From Arthrobotrys musiformis (taxonomy: Eukaryota; Ascomycota; Orbiliomycetes; Orbiliales; Orbiliaceae), in assembly GCA_036971715.1 (NCBI GenBank), contig JAVHJL010000011.1, forward strand, positions 1,054,001-1,118,000: a stretch of 64,000 nucleotides of DNA. The letters are read 5' to 3'. A program made the translations under genes and the position numbers. Positions 45,195 through 59,236 of this stretch are shown piece by piece. Positions within the stretch are counted from its first letter, which is position 1, and each line of letters opens with the position of its first letter. The notes under the pieces were generated by a model, which saw only the letters and a list, made by a program, of their open reading frames with translations, did not search any database and was not told the origin of the DNA.

Positions 45195-48100
45195 ATGACT
45201 GCACTCCAGCGACCGAATGGCTCGACACCGGCCGCCTCGGAGCGAAGACAGAGCCAATACCATTTAAACGGCAATGTCAACGGCAACGGCCGGCTGACAA
45301 ATGGCCACTATGAGGACCCTAGAGCCCACAGAACCAGCGAAATTCGGAGGAATGGTCCTGATGCAGGATCGATACGGCGAAAAAACATGGCCCCATTAGC
45401 CCTCCCCGCTCCCGTGGAGGATAGTGCTCCTAACTCAAACTCGACATCCGACCGAAGTGGATCTTCTGATGGCGAAGAAAGCAATACCCAACAACTCTTG
45501 AAACGGAAATCAAACGGTGTGATGCTGAACGGACGAAACGGCACTTTGGGGAACGGAACTCTATCGAGAGCTAGAGCACCGTTACCTCTCAAGGAACCGC
45601 CAGATACTTCAGTCGACCCTTATGACCTTCCAAGCATAGGTGGGAGTTGGATTGAGGAAGTTCCACCTGGGGACCATCTCGCGGTGAGGCATGGGTTCGC
45701 CGAACAATATAACTCCGAGGAATACCTCGCACTCCTGGAACAAGCGTTCTATATGTACTATAACGACAAGCGACACGATACGGGTGGAAAACCAAGGTAC
45801 ACAGACGCAGCATTTGTGCAGGAATGGAGGATGAAGGATAGGCTCAAGACGGTTTCTGCTGCTCTAGTACTATGCCTTAACATCGGCGTTGACCCACCAG
45901 GTTGGATACAGATCCCTTTTCATCAATCGTATACCTGCTAATCAAATTGGTGCTAGATGTTGTTAAAACGACCCCATGTGCCAAGATGGAATGTTGGGTG
46001 GACACCGGTTCCCACCCAAGCCCTAAGGCCCTGGAAATGATTGGCAAGAATCTCCAGTCACAATACGAAACATTGAGCATCCGGACGCGTTATAAGCAGT
46101 ATTTGGACCCCTCCGTCGAGGAAACGAAGAAGTTTTGCTGTTCTTTGCGTAGGAACGCAAAGGACGAGCGCATACTCTTTCACTACAATGGCCATGGCGT
46201 ACCGAAGCCTACAAGTAGTGGGGAGATTTGGGTTTTTAACAAAAACTATACACAATACATCCCCATATCTCTATACGATCTACAAAGCTGGCTCGGGGCG
46301 CCCAGTTTATTCGTATACGACTGTAGTGATGCCGGCAACATTGTCGCAAATTTTAATAGATTTGTTGAGAAGCATGAGCAGGAGAATCGCGATAACCCGT
46401 CTAAGGAGCCGGGTTCGACCGTTTCATACTCTGACTGCATCCAATTGGCGGCGTGTGGGCCTAAGGAAACCTTGCCGATGAATCCCGACCTCCCAGCAGA
46501 CCTCTTTACCTGTTGTCTGACTACCCCTATCGAAATAGCAATTCGATTTTACGTCCTCCAGAATCCGCTGCCTTCGCCGGTTACTGTCGAGATGGCACTG
46601 AAGATACCAGGAAGACTTCAGGAGAGGAGAACTCCCCTCGGAGAACTGAACTGGATATTCACCGCAATCACTGATACGATTGCCTGGAATACCCTCCCCC
46701 GGCCGCTTTTCAAGAAGTTGTTCCGGCAGGACCTGATGGTCGCAGCCTTGTTTAGGAACTTTCTTCTAGCGCAACGGATAATGAGGGTATACAAGTGCCA
46801 TCCGGTATCCTGTCCCGCATTGCCTAGCACCCATCACCACCCGCTATGGCAATCATGGGACTTGGCAGTGGAGAGCGTTCTGTCCCAACTCCCTCAGTTA
46901 TTAAAGGCGCAGGATGGCGGCCCGGCATTCGAATACCAACACTCGTCTTTCTTTTCCGAGCAACTAACGGCTTTCGAGGTTTATCTAACGCAGGGAACCG
47001 CAAACCGAAGGCCTCCAGATCAACTTCCAATAGTTTTGCAAGTTTTGCTGAGTCAGGTCCATCGATTGCGAGCCCTGATCCTTTTGTCGAAATTCTTGGA
47101 TCTCGGGCCGTGGGCTGTTAACTTGGCGCTCAGTATCGGGATCTTCCCGTACGTCCTTAAGCTTTTACAGTCGGCTGCCGCAGAGCTCAAGCCGGTCATG
47201 GTATTCATCTGGGCTCGGTTATTGGCGGTGGATCCGTCGTGTCAAATTGACCTGTTGAAGGACAACGGGTACAGCTATTTCACGCAGATCCTAACGCCGA
47301 ATTCCGGTATCCCTATCCAGAATGCCTCCGAGCATCGAGCTATGTGCGCATTTATTCTGAGTGTATTCTGCAGAGGGTTCCACCAAGGCCAAGTCGTCTG
47401 CATCAATCCTGGGGTCCTACAATCATGTCTTGCGCATTTTAACGAGCCAGAGAATCCACTTCTACGACAGTGGGCTTGTCTATGCATTTCGCAGCTTTGG
47501 CACGACTATCCGGAAGCCAAGTGGTTGGGGTACAAGGAAGATGCCCATCTCAAACTATGCGCCATGCTCGTGGACCCTGTCCCCGAAGTTCGAACTGCAG
47601 CTTTGTATGCGATCTCGACTCTGATCGGCACACCCGACAATGAATCTGGCAAGATCGCGGCCTACGAAGCCGAAATGGCCGCCGCTGCTATCCACATTAC
47701 TGGTGATGGTAGCAGCATGGTTAGGAAGGAGCTTGCAGTCTTCTTGTCGGTCTATATCAAGAGATACGAGAGCAAATTCCTCGTCGCCGCATTCGAGTTT
47801 CTCAGGGGAGAACTTGCTCATATGAAAGGTCATAACAGCCTTAGAGATAGGATTGACGGTATCTCGGAGAAGACAATTTACGCGAGCGTTTGGATAACGG
47901 CTATGATGTTGTCTGCCGATCCCTACATTGAAGTCGCGGAGAATGCGACAGTCATCGTAGACTACGTCCATCGAGCGTTGCTCCTTTCCCCACTCGGAGA
48001 ACCTGCGCAAGAGATCATCGACGAGATTTCCAGGTTGAGAATTCGCGCTCCCAGGGAACTCTCTCTCGCCCAGGCAGAGCTCCAAGCCAGCAAATCAGCA

Positions 48101-49759
48101 CCAGTTTCACCCAATATCACGGCGGCTGATGGGTACTTTTCAAGTACATTTAAGAGAACCTTTAGTATCGCGACGTCTTTGAAGAACCTTGCTTTGGGTG
48201 GGGGCGATTTAACTCCTATCGACAAGGTACCTAACAAACTCATGCCAAACGGACGACAAGTTCCTGGCGATAAAAGGCTACCGGGAGAGAAGGATGGAGG
48301 AATCTTCGGGGGCTATTTCAAGAAGAAGCAACCTACGCCAAAGAACTTCGTTGCTAGAACCGACGAGGATCCACCGACACTTCCACTAACAAGTACTTTC
48401 TTCGAGTGGAGTGTTGAGGTAAGATTAAATAGCCACATAAAATCATTCGACTATATACTAACTGCGCTTTAGTACTTCCGCGAACCCCAAATGAAGCCAA
48501 CGGAGGCGGACGAGCCTGGAAGTTTGGACTATAACCAGCGACTTTGGAGACGTAACAGGAATGAAAATATCATCTCAAGGACACAACCGCAAAAGGAGAG
48601 AGCTGCAATTGGAAAGTGGGACTCTCAAATCGGGCTTCTGAACAACGGCGGCCAGCCTATCAGGCTTCTCCTACACCAGTTCGAAGACCACATGGTATCC
48701 GTTGATGATAAAGACACGGTTTCGTAAGTACCACATCTGTCAATTCTATGAATGATTGCTAACATGGAGGCTAGAGTTTGGGATTGGAGTAAGGGATATA
48801 GACTTAACCAATTCAGTAACGGAAACCCCTCGGGCACCCGTATTACGGATGTTAAATTCCTCAACGAGGATGATGTGGCTCTTCTTTTGACTGGAAGTGG
48901 GGACGGCGTTGTGCGGATCTACAAGAACTATGAGGATGACCGAAACATAGAACTTGTGTCCGCTTGGAGGGCATTGACTGATCTGCTCCCGTCCAACCGA
49001 AGTTCCGGTTTGGTCGCCGAGTGGCAGCAAGGGCGTGGAGCATTACTCGTAGGTGGCGATATGAAGGTCATTCGAGTATGGGATGCGCCAAGAGAAGTTT
49101 GCCTGCAGGATATTCCCGCAAGGTCCGGCAGTTGCATAACTTCACTTACCTCCGATCAAGTGGCTGGTAATATTTTTGTGGCTGGGTTCGGCGATGGTGC
49201 CGTAAGAGTGTATGATCGTCGGCTCGACCCACGCGATGCCATGGTTATGGCGTGGAAAGAACACAAGGCATGGATCACCAAAGTACATATGCAACGTGGT
49301 GGTCTGAGAGAACTTGTCACTGGTAGTACCAATGGTGACGTCAAACTCTGGGATATCCGCAATGCGAGCGCGGTTTTGGAAGTGACGGCACACAAGAGCG
49401 GCATGAGGAGTCTGGCTGTGCACGAACATGCGCCTGTCTTCGCCACGTAGGTCTTTCTTCTGTTTAGTCAACATCCCTTTTACGAGATTCATAATTCTGA
49501 CATTTGTTATAGCGGAGGCCTCAACCACGAGATCAAGCTTTGGAATACAAGCGGTATTCACCTATCGTCTGTCAAGCCTTACTCCACGTTCCTTCACCAG
49601 AAAGGCTCGTCTCCGATCTCGATCCTCACGTTCCACCCTCATAGAATGATGTTGGCGTGTGCGACAAGTGGAGATTATCATATAAACCTCTACGCTTGTG
49701 ATCAGGAATACAAGAATATGGGTTTAGATGACCCTCCAGAGGAGCTCATGCAACTGTAA
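45195..49759 (+). CDS. kog1: Raptor homologue (Kog1 / Mip1), TORC1 subunit
   Basis: Five exons (45195..45900, 45957..48418, 48473..48723, 48775..49446, 49513..49759) join to 1445 residues, a typical length for filamentous fungi. Raptor brings substrates to TOR kinase in TORC1. A disordered N-terminus of about 135 residues leads to the conserved N-terminal domain. Its caspase-like part has MECWVDTGSHPSPKALEMIG, FHYNGHGVPKP (H315) and VYDCSDAG (C358). HEAT-type repeats follow (about 530-800, including VMVFIWARLLAVDPSCQIDL). A linker with the Ser-rich YFSSTFKRTFSIATSL comes next. The C-terminal beta-propeller has WD-like blades (SVWDWSKGYRLNQF, GSGDGVVRIYKNYE, GSTNGDVKLWDIRNA, HEIKLWNTSG). Introns are 51-66 nt with clear branch sites. 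No key residue is missing. Confidence 0.95.
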
Positions 49760-52700
49760 TTCTAAGGGTGGAGCTACGGGGGCGCTATGCCAACCTCAAG
49801 GCAAAGATTCAACATACATTACATGGGTCGCGACTTCCGATTATATACATCTACCCCTTTCATTGTCTGTTATTTTTTTGTCCGATTTACATCCTCACCA
49901 ACCGGTTTAATGTGCATCCTTCCAACGACCTCAGGCACAGAATTTTAATCCTTTTCTGCGAATAATCGCCCATCTAAGCAACTTTGAGCCTATTCTACTT
50001 CATGTTTATTACTTTTCTCCCTGTCGCATTCATATGGTGTCCTCGGGTCGTTTTTCCTTATCCTCTAACTCTTTTTTTTTTCTTCGAGGAGGAAATTTTT
50101 AATCTCACGGGCGGTAGCAAAATACAGCATTTACGTCGGGCTGGGTTTCATGTTACCGGGAATAGGGTCTGTTTTTTTTTTTTTTTTTTTTGAAATCGAG
50201 TCTCTGCAAAGCCTGTATATGACATGTCTGTCTTTTTTTGTGTGGACGGTTTTAGCTGAGTGGTTTTTGGTCGTTCTTTTAATGTGTCTGTTATGATAGC
50301 CGATAGACTTATCCTTCCTCGATCGAAAATTTTAACGATTTCATATATATGGATTTCTCTTGGTCTGGTAAAGCGTAGGCGTGGGGTTGATAGGTAGAAC
50401 AGCTCCGCTATTATACTGAAGTCGAGTCGGAATCAGAGTACTACTGCATAAGCATGTAATACCGGGATTCACCGGGATAAGCTAAAATCAGCTAGATACC
50501 TACCCACTACATATCAGAATCAGCTTTGCATAATGCAAATAATATATTATCAAAGGGAAGCAAAACATCAGGATTCTTCTGGAATACTGCTCCATTATAG
50601 AGCTACGTATACGGAAATTAATTCCGGAAGTGGGTAGACCAATCCCAGGCAGTCCTATAACCTACTTTGACTCACGGTCATAATCATGGAAACCTCAGGA
50701 AAGGTATACCTCATAAGAGTATAAAAGAATGGGATGGGACGCACGAACCATGAGATACAACTTAACTTTAACATCACACTACATACAAAAAGTGGGTTGG
50801 ATTTCTAGTTCGTACATACCGCATACCTGCTCACATGATTAACATAGTATTATAATCATTTCTCTTTTGTAAGTTTAGAGATCGAAAGGTCTATATATAC
50901 CAAACTCAAAATTGCCAGTCCGCTTGAAATATGTGGGCCTCGGGCGTGCAGGACCAATATAACAATACATACATACTTACGTTACGTAGCCAACTCTACT
51001 GTTTGCTCGCTATTCTAAAATTCACGAGTATGAACTCTAGAATATCCTTGGATATGATAACAAGTACATCATGAGATCTCAAGAAAGTGCCATGGCCACG
51101 AAATCCTGAACTATTACGATCCATCATCCATGAGATCTGGCCGAAATATATATGGCTCAACAATGGCCCCGTCTGCGATGCATGACACAAGGGAAAAAAT
51201 CTGGGAAAGAGACCACAAAAATCCAACAAGATGCACCGCCAACTTGTCTCGTACCCAGACCCTAGGACGACTGCAAATGATGACTGACAATCTCGAAGCT
51301 AGCAAACCACGATGCGAGACAAAAACCAAGTGAGCAGGAAGGTGGGTATCACTGATACTCCTCTATAGAAGACCCGGCAAATCTCCAGCTTTGTTCATGA
51401 AGTACCATGATTGATGGTTCATATGGTCCCGTGAGCATTTGATAAAACCTTGATGCAAGTTCTGCATTTGCGTAAGGGTTGAGCGGAATGCAGCATGTAT
51501 TCAAGATTATATCTGCAGCATGTGCAACTCCGATGGAGGGTAGTTTGCTTCCGACGAGGTTAGCCAGCAAAGCTCGATGGATTTCCGATCCGGGCTATGT
51601 CGAGGTATACATATTCCAAGGCTACGCAGAACATGATATCTAGAACGTCAATATATATATCACCCTCACGGTGGTTTAAATATAGGGCCAAATCTAAATA
51701 AAGCATCAGGCTGGGAATTCCGCCATGTGAAGGGTAGTTCGATCGCCTTCAATTAACCCCGTCTCCCATGGTTTATAGAGTGCGTGTTGCTGACTTCATG
51801 AAGCTTGAGGAAAATGTAGTATTTCTAATACATTAATGGTGGTTTCTAGCTCCCGCCGGAATGTTCAAATAACAATACTTATATCTATAAAATGAAGGAA
51901 AAGATCAATCAGGGTTTCATATTCAGTTCTCAAGACGATTCTTCAAAGGAATACACGTGAGAAGCATATGCATTACAACTATTCCAGATTTACGGCCCTT
52001 GCATGAAATACCTCAGATGAGCACTCGAACGATATTCAGCCAAAACGTATCCTATCAAAGAGAGATAAAAGCCTTGAGATATGAATATATCTAAATATAA
52101 ATGTCAAATCACATGTTCCAGAATCCAGAAGAACAGGTTGCCAAGATGCAACGGAGGTTCCCTTGAAAAAGATAAATATAATGGTCGAAACTACTCCTCG
52201 GGCGTGCCTTTAAATTGAATGCTATATATACCCCAGTAAGCCACCCAGTCGATCCAATGGATGCATTGGAAGCGTGAACACCGCTCTCTATATATGATCA
52301 GCTCAACAATCGAAACTATCCACATATGTACATGAAATCACAAGCTCACAAGAAGAGGTCCAACTTAACGCAGTTATTTGCAAGCGGCACAATTCATTTC
52401 CAAGGGAACGCTCGGATGTGCATAATAATATACAGATATATAATATCTTATCCTAGCCAGCGAAGAGTGACTGCTTCTTCCTATTGTCTCATCTCATGAT
52501 ATAGGGCTTGTATATCATCAAGCTCCCGACCCCATGGCCTCATAGACCGCAACTATATACTCTAAGGGGGCCATCCCTTTCCAAGGCACATGCAGTCTAT
52601 GTTCAGCGCTCTACCATAAACCACACCTAACCGGAACCCCCCAGAACAATGGCCAGAATCTCATGGAACTCAGCAGATAAATCCCTTTGGAGATCTACAT

Positions 52701-55700
52701 CAATCCATCTGGTTCCAGAAAAAGAAACCCAAACATATATACCGCAATATCCCACCCTCCAGCCCTTTACATCTCAACCTTTACAACATCCACCAAACCA
52801 GACACAGGGTTTCAAAACTACCCAGCCCGACCTAAAAGCTATGGCGCTATGTGCTGAAGTATACAGCATCACCCAAAGAATTTGGCACGATCAGCTAAAC
52901 TTCGTTAACAGCCGAAGCGAAGAGAGAATATACCCACTAGCTCTAGCCACTAGACGAATGTATCGAAATATATTACTACATAGGTATATAGCGAACAAGC
53001 CCTAAAATGACACGATTGGCGGAGTGTCAAATAGTCGTATGGACATATATATAAATATCCTTCTAGTCCTTTCTCATACTAAACTGATATAGCTGACGGC
53101 GACAGTATCATGACTGGGCTCGATGAAGAAATCGCCAGCGAAAGCCCACCCGCGCCCGTCAATAAAAATATGTGGGTAACAGAGACATAATACCAGCTGC
53201 CAACAAATGCACCCAATCACTCCCTCTTGTCCCTTAATACGGTAAATGGATGAACGGACCATCAAAACCACGTGTATCAGCATATATAACCCAGAATACA
53301 ACATATCATGGAGGGCTTCAGTGCCATATAACTTTAACTTCGTCACCTATATATACTCATCTACACGTTAAAAACCATCATTAAATACCCCCAGCCTTCT
53401 ATCAGCATTCCCGCAGGGGAACAAACCGGTTACCGCAAAATGTATACAAAGCAGATATATTCAAACCCTTGGAAGATCAAAGAGACTAAGATGAATATTG
53501 GAGCTCAGAAGCTATCTCAGGGATTACCTATATATACTTAGTTTTCAGGCTAAAAAATCGAACCTATACTGGTCTCATTCCCAGACCTATCCTATGACTA
53601 AGAAAGAAGGTCTCTGGTAATTCTATAAGCCGGTACAATTATTATACAAAGGTTTACGACTTGGATACCAGCCAAAATAATTCCGGTGGCTTGCCAGAAT
53701 ATCCTCCACATGAACGAATATATATCGACTGTGCAATCAATTATAGCCAGACAGCTCTGTTAATCTTTCAGAAGCTTAGGCCAGCCACCTATCCCAATCC
53801 TAGAGCCCTGATTAGCCTAGCGCCCATGACCCTAACGACACGATATCTCGAATGACCGAAACCCCCAATGGTCCATATATACATAACTATTTCAGCTCAT
53901 CTAAGCACAAGATATGTGGCCGCGGTCACTCCAAAGTTATATCATATGTTCGAATACCTAGCTCGAGCTCGTACCAGATAATATATCCCGTTCCTGTTTC
54001 GTCCGCTATGATAACATAATGGTTCAGGCACGACCTTGTCATGAAAAACCAAATATATTGATTTTAACAAAACATGTCCACGCCCTCTGCTACATGTTGA
54101 CAATGCTATGATCAATATACAAGAAGCTGGTCAACCGGCACAAACATAATGTGCCGCCAGCAACGATCGAGAGGGGACTAATGCTAGTGTTATATTAATA
54201 TTATATACCGAGTATATATTGACTTGAATAAGCGCGTTCAACAACGCCATGGCGATTAGTATCAATTGATACGCCAGAAATCTGGGGGGGTAGCGATAGG
54301 TGTCTATTCTGAAATGTGTACTTCAACAGAGGGAGCAGGGTACGCACTAGTATGACACTACAATATAATTGAATGTCCCCCTCCCCGGAGAGAAACGTTC
54401 CATCGCGGTGGTATGGATGTTGATACGAAGGAGTCCAAATGCGACACCGAATGCGATGAAGTAGTAACCACGACATCTATTTGATAGAGTGTCGACAAGT
54501 TTAAGGTATAGAAACTTAATCGGAACTAATAATTTGCAATTGTTGCCTATCTGTTTATATATTTATGGGGCCTCTCAGCTGATCAGCGACTATTTCCCCG
54601 TGACGTCGAATCTATAATTCCTTGCTAACTACCAAGTCCCGATGTTGGCGATCACCCAAGCCGGTTTAAACGTTTACGAGGTAATATATTGGTTTTTATG
54701 TAAGCAAAGAGATATTATTGCACATATTGGCCAGACTCACTACAAGCCCTCGCTGTACACATGTATATTGCTACATTCGAATATTCTCTTATAGATTATA
54801 TATATCGACACCAGCATTATAAAAATCTACAATAACGCTCTAATACAATTAATAGGCTCTCATATCAAGATACTCAGTCCACTATGGTCAACCACGATCA
54901 TCGTCGACGTATCATTTATGGACGGCTCAAGCCCATTCCTCTTCGAACTGTGATAATATGATTTATATATCTTTCAGTTCTGCGGCAGTACTTGCAGTAT
55001 GTTCCAATACAGAACTCACGCCGAATATTATATCTAAGGTCAGCAGCACTATATATTTAGAACGTTAGACGGGTGAGCACAAGACGCTCATGTCTTCTAA
55101 AAGTCCAATAGTACTACACATAATACAACTAAAAGTTATGCAAGACCGTCTCTCACCATTGCAAACTAAGACGTCAAGATAATTGACCAAAATCTATGAT
55201 ATATATCAATTCAAAGAAATCAAACCTGGCTCAGTACTATACACGGTCGGCCAAAACCCCCAACCTCAGGCATATGTTTCAAAAGAGTGCCAGGGACGGC
55301 TTTGATATTAATGTATATATCTATGAGGGTCAATCAATTTAGGAACTCGTATGACCCCGCACCTAGGTCGTACGTACTACAGATATATGTATATATCAGA
55401 CATCGCTTCACCCGACAACCTATCACATGGAGTCTCATCCTCGTAACGATCCTCGACTTAACATACTTATATACATACTCCGCTTCAAAGCAAAATACCT
55501 CGCTACAAAAGGTTAGAGTACCTAAATGAAACACTCTCGCGGGTAGTCTCGAGGCCAGCGCGCAAACGAAACTCGATCGACGAAAATGATACAAGCGCAA
55601 TAAAGATATAAATTCCCGTTCTGTGGTTCGTAAAGTTTGAAGCCATCGGAAAACAAATATAATCAACGTATGAAGCCAGGCTAAATACCAGTTACCCGCG

Positions 55701-58700
55701 CTCTTGAAGTGCATAACTACCACAAACTCTCAAGAAACTCAAGATGTATGATACCAATTCATCAATCAATATATACAGCCATACCCTTCCTCCCATGGAT
55801 TCAGCGACCGGTATCTAATATAACGGCGGCAATAACCCAAGTCAGCCCTTTGGATAAGCCAAACAACCCTCTATTATGACGAAATCCAAGGCGGATTCCC
55901 GTGTGCGTACATATTTCTAGATTCCGTCGAGGTCATATCTACTCAAGCCACTCCGTGGCCGACGGGATCCTGGGATCTATAGATCTACAGACTATATCGA
56001 CTTCGTTTATGTATATATTATATCCTGCCACAACCGTAAAGGTATATATAAAGTAATCCAACGAGACCTATTCACATACTATTCCTACAAGCTGCAAATG
56101 AAACCCATAGGTAATGAGTCCCGAGGCCAAAGGCAATGCCACCCAACTATAAACATCATCGCAAATATTAGAATGCAACAAATGAAATCCATAAACTATC
56201 CCTTACACGAACAAGATGATAAAATACAATCAACATGAATGAACCAAATCAACATATCTCAAGGCAAAAAATAAGCTCAACATGGAACATATTCTCTGTA
56301 CAGTTTCATCCACGACGTTTTTTACAACATATGAACGCTGACTTCCGGTCTATATCTACAAGTTGCTTTTAAGGCATATATATTCATGATCAAATCGATT
56401 GATTACTTCAATATATATAATCCCAATTACATTCCTCCAATATCAACCCCAAACCCCTTCGCAAAACCTCTTTACCATTATTACGCGATGAGTGGTATGC
56501 CCGTTAAACTCTTCAAAAAACAGGTTGTATCATCACTACACGATGAGTGGTATATACCGGTATCCCCCTTATATAATCCCAACAAGCTCCACTAGTCACA
56601 ACAAGATACCATGGTCTTGACGTCTTTAATATACCCAGACTATATCCTCACTATCTCCAGGAACACCCCAGAACAACAAAACTACCTCGCCTCTGTGTGG
56701 TACCGTAACATCACCTTCGACTCGATAAATGGTCCTTACAGGTCTATATCAAGTGATACGAGTGATGACTCCCCTTTCAAATACTAGCAGCATTCTACAA
56801 TAATAGGATTACAAGAGGTATACTTTGAGCAACGACGACGTTTATGAAATCACCCCGGACCCCATTTCCCAATATCACCAATATGCATCTAGAACACCAG
56901 ATGACGCAATTGATACAATGTTTCCCTCTCTAAGACCTCTTCTCGAACAAACCACGGACGACAGCTTGATGATAATATATATATATATATATATATTGAG
57001 GGAAGGGGGTAGATATAAATATACCCCAAACCCGGTCCTACAACCCCTGGCATAAATCCAGAACACTACAGCACATGAGTGGTGCAATATCCCTCCATGA
57101 CATCAATCAGGGGATTTTATGATGATTGGATTACAATACATACCTCTGGAAGAAATCAGGCATGAATATTCCACTCGGACCCATTACTGCTACCTCTGGG
57201 ACGCATCCAGAATAGGTTAATACCGTCAACCTGTGTGCGGCTATTCAATGATCCATAGATACGCACAATCTTAGATAGGATGAGAAATTATATATAGACT
57301 TTAAGAGGGCGGCGGATACCGGTTTCCTTCAAAATATACTTGATGGTTCCGAAGTGTTTTAATTATTTCCTCACCAAATAACATGAATAACAAATAAGCT
57401 CCACTTGCGACTACACGAATGAACCAAGACGACAATATCAAGAACTATATATATCGCCATCGTCATAAAGATAGAACGGATGCATCCTAAATACACAGAT
57501 CAGATATGCATCTACATCCTAACCCAGGTCATTAATATCTGCGATCTATGTGCTACAGCACACAGTCTTCACCGCTTTATATACTACCCCTAGCACAGTT
57601 TCGTATTTACTGATGAAGTGATATATACTTATACAACTTTACCTCACGAAGCCAACCAAAGAATATGCAAGATTACCCATCTTACACCAATCGGTATGAT
57701 AAAAACTCATAATTATATAAACAGCCCCCGAAAAGTGGATAATTTATATCAAAAGTAGAATTCGGGTTCCTTAATGCAGCCCTTTGCCTCAGTATCAAAT
57801 GACGCCGTGGCTCTAAGGTGATAGTGTAATTTGGAAACCGGTAGTAAGGAGAGTTCATGAACTACCCAAGCTGGACTATTTTCAATACCTATAATATACC
57901 TTTTGCAATATTAGCTGCAACCAACCCCCTCGATGGAATGTTTATATATATTTTTACTCACAAGCTTGCGCTGCGGCTGCACGGCTGGATAACCCGCGAA
58001 AAAATATTGCTCAGCGTCATGTTAAAGACGAAAAGTATACATTTAATGAAACCAACGCCCGCATCGAATATTATGACAAATACTTGGGCGTGATAACACA
58101 ATTGGTATGCTCAATAGATATCGACCCCGGAATGAGACCAATCGACCCTAATTATAAGCTAGCGCCAGACTGTAGCTAGTTGATGCTGCATGCAAGTCCC
58201 CACTTAAGTAACTCTGAGTGAATACGAGTTTGTCCCGATCACATCCATCAAGATCCCCTATATATCGAGCCTCAGCACCAAACCACACCAGCTTTGGCTA
58301 CATGTATGTACAGTCAACCGGAACTACCTGTGCGATGGACGCCCAGGGGTTGGAACTCCATGGAGTCCCCATTCAGAAAGAAGAATCCCAGCTCCAAAAA
58401 ATGAAAGACTAACCACGAAGTCGCGATGAAATGCTTGCTCCCTATCATGATATCAGCATCCTTCGATCGCGATCCTACATGCAAAGGAAAACGCGGCTAC
58501 CCACGCCCTCATGCGTCGGTCGATATAAAACTGTAGCTCTCCAGCAAGAGCCTTATGTGCATGTGATATATAATCCATCTCACCCCCTCATAAATATATA
58601 ACCCAAAACCCCCACTACAGCGTAGAAAAAGGGTGGATGAGGGAAACGATACAGATAGAGCCCCCCCCTATCTTCACAAATACAATACCATATTATAGAC

Positions 58701-59236
58701 ACCCAAATACCCCCCAGAAACGTTACGCCGCCAGAATGTGCAACGGGATATATAACCCCCCGCTCCACATCCGGATATCCACCCGCTCTTTAAAGGCATA
58801 TTAAACGAATCCACATAGCTTCACCCCGTTACGACCAGATTCATTCCATGGATCCGGATATAACTACACAAAACTACTATTACCCCCATACATCAGCCTA
58901 TTCTATATAGTCATGAGACCCAAGTTAACTCCGTGCACAAATCTATCTTTCAGTCACAAAGCGCCGCATGAGGAAGACATCTAACATCAACAACCACATC
59001 ACGACTGAATTCTTTTAATATCAAACAAAACGATCGAAAGTAATCCCTCCATCCAAACGATCCGCATCAAACAGAAAAAGAAGAGCAATGCTAGCTCAAT
59101 ATAAAATAGCTAAACTAAAAAAAAAAAGTTATGTAATAAGAAAATGAATAAAAAAAAACAACCTTCAAAATCCGCTATCCAAAAAAAAATCTTTTGTTAC
59201 AAAGAAGAAAAGAAAAAGAAGAAAAAGAAAATCCAA
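49760..59236. other. 9.5 kb gene-free block, TATATA-dotted and A+C-skewed
   Basis: No frame exceeds 129 codons and none shows family features. After a T-rich 3' flank of kog1 (to about 50.3 kb), the plus strand is dotted with TATATA words roughly every 50-150 bp. From about 52.6 kb it is rich in A and C: five sampled 60-base lines had 33-45 A+C. The frames here are rich in Pro, Tyr and Thr, which follows from the base skew. I saw no transposase-, reverse transcriptase-, HMG- or alpha-box-like sequence and no terminal repeats. It could be a long non-coding transcript, a decayed insertion or a structural region. Confidence 0.6.
56486..56553 (+). repeat. Two copies of CGATGAGTGGTAT
   Basis: The 13-bp word occurs at 56486-56498 and 56541-56553, 55 bp apart, within the gene-free block. 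A related GATGAGTGG-like word (ACATGAGTGGTGC) lies near 57073. Confidence 0.7.

Noticed and set aside
45902..45956. Frame start at 45902 as the Kog1 start
   Set aside because: This stretch is the first intron; the upstream exon joins in frame and encodes conserved Raptor N-terminal residues.
52649..53005. 118-codon plus-strand frame in the gene-free block
   Set aside because: Composition follows the A+C skew; no recognisable motif. A transcript would change this view.
49760..59236. Search for HMG-box, alpha-box, transposase or reverse-transcriptase motifs
   Set aside because: None was seen in any frame by eye; multi-exon or highly diverged genes could still be missed.
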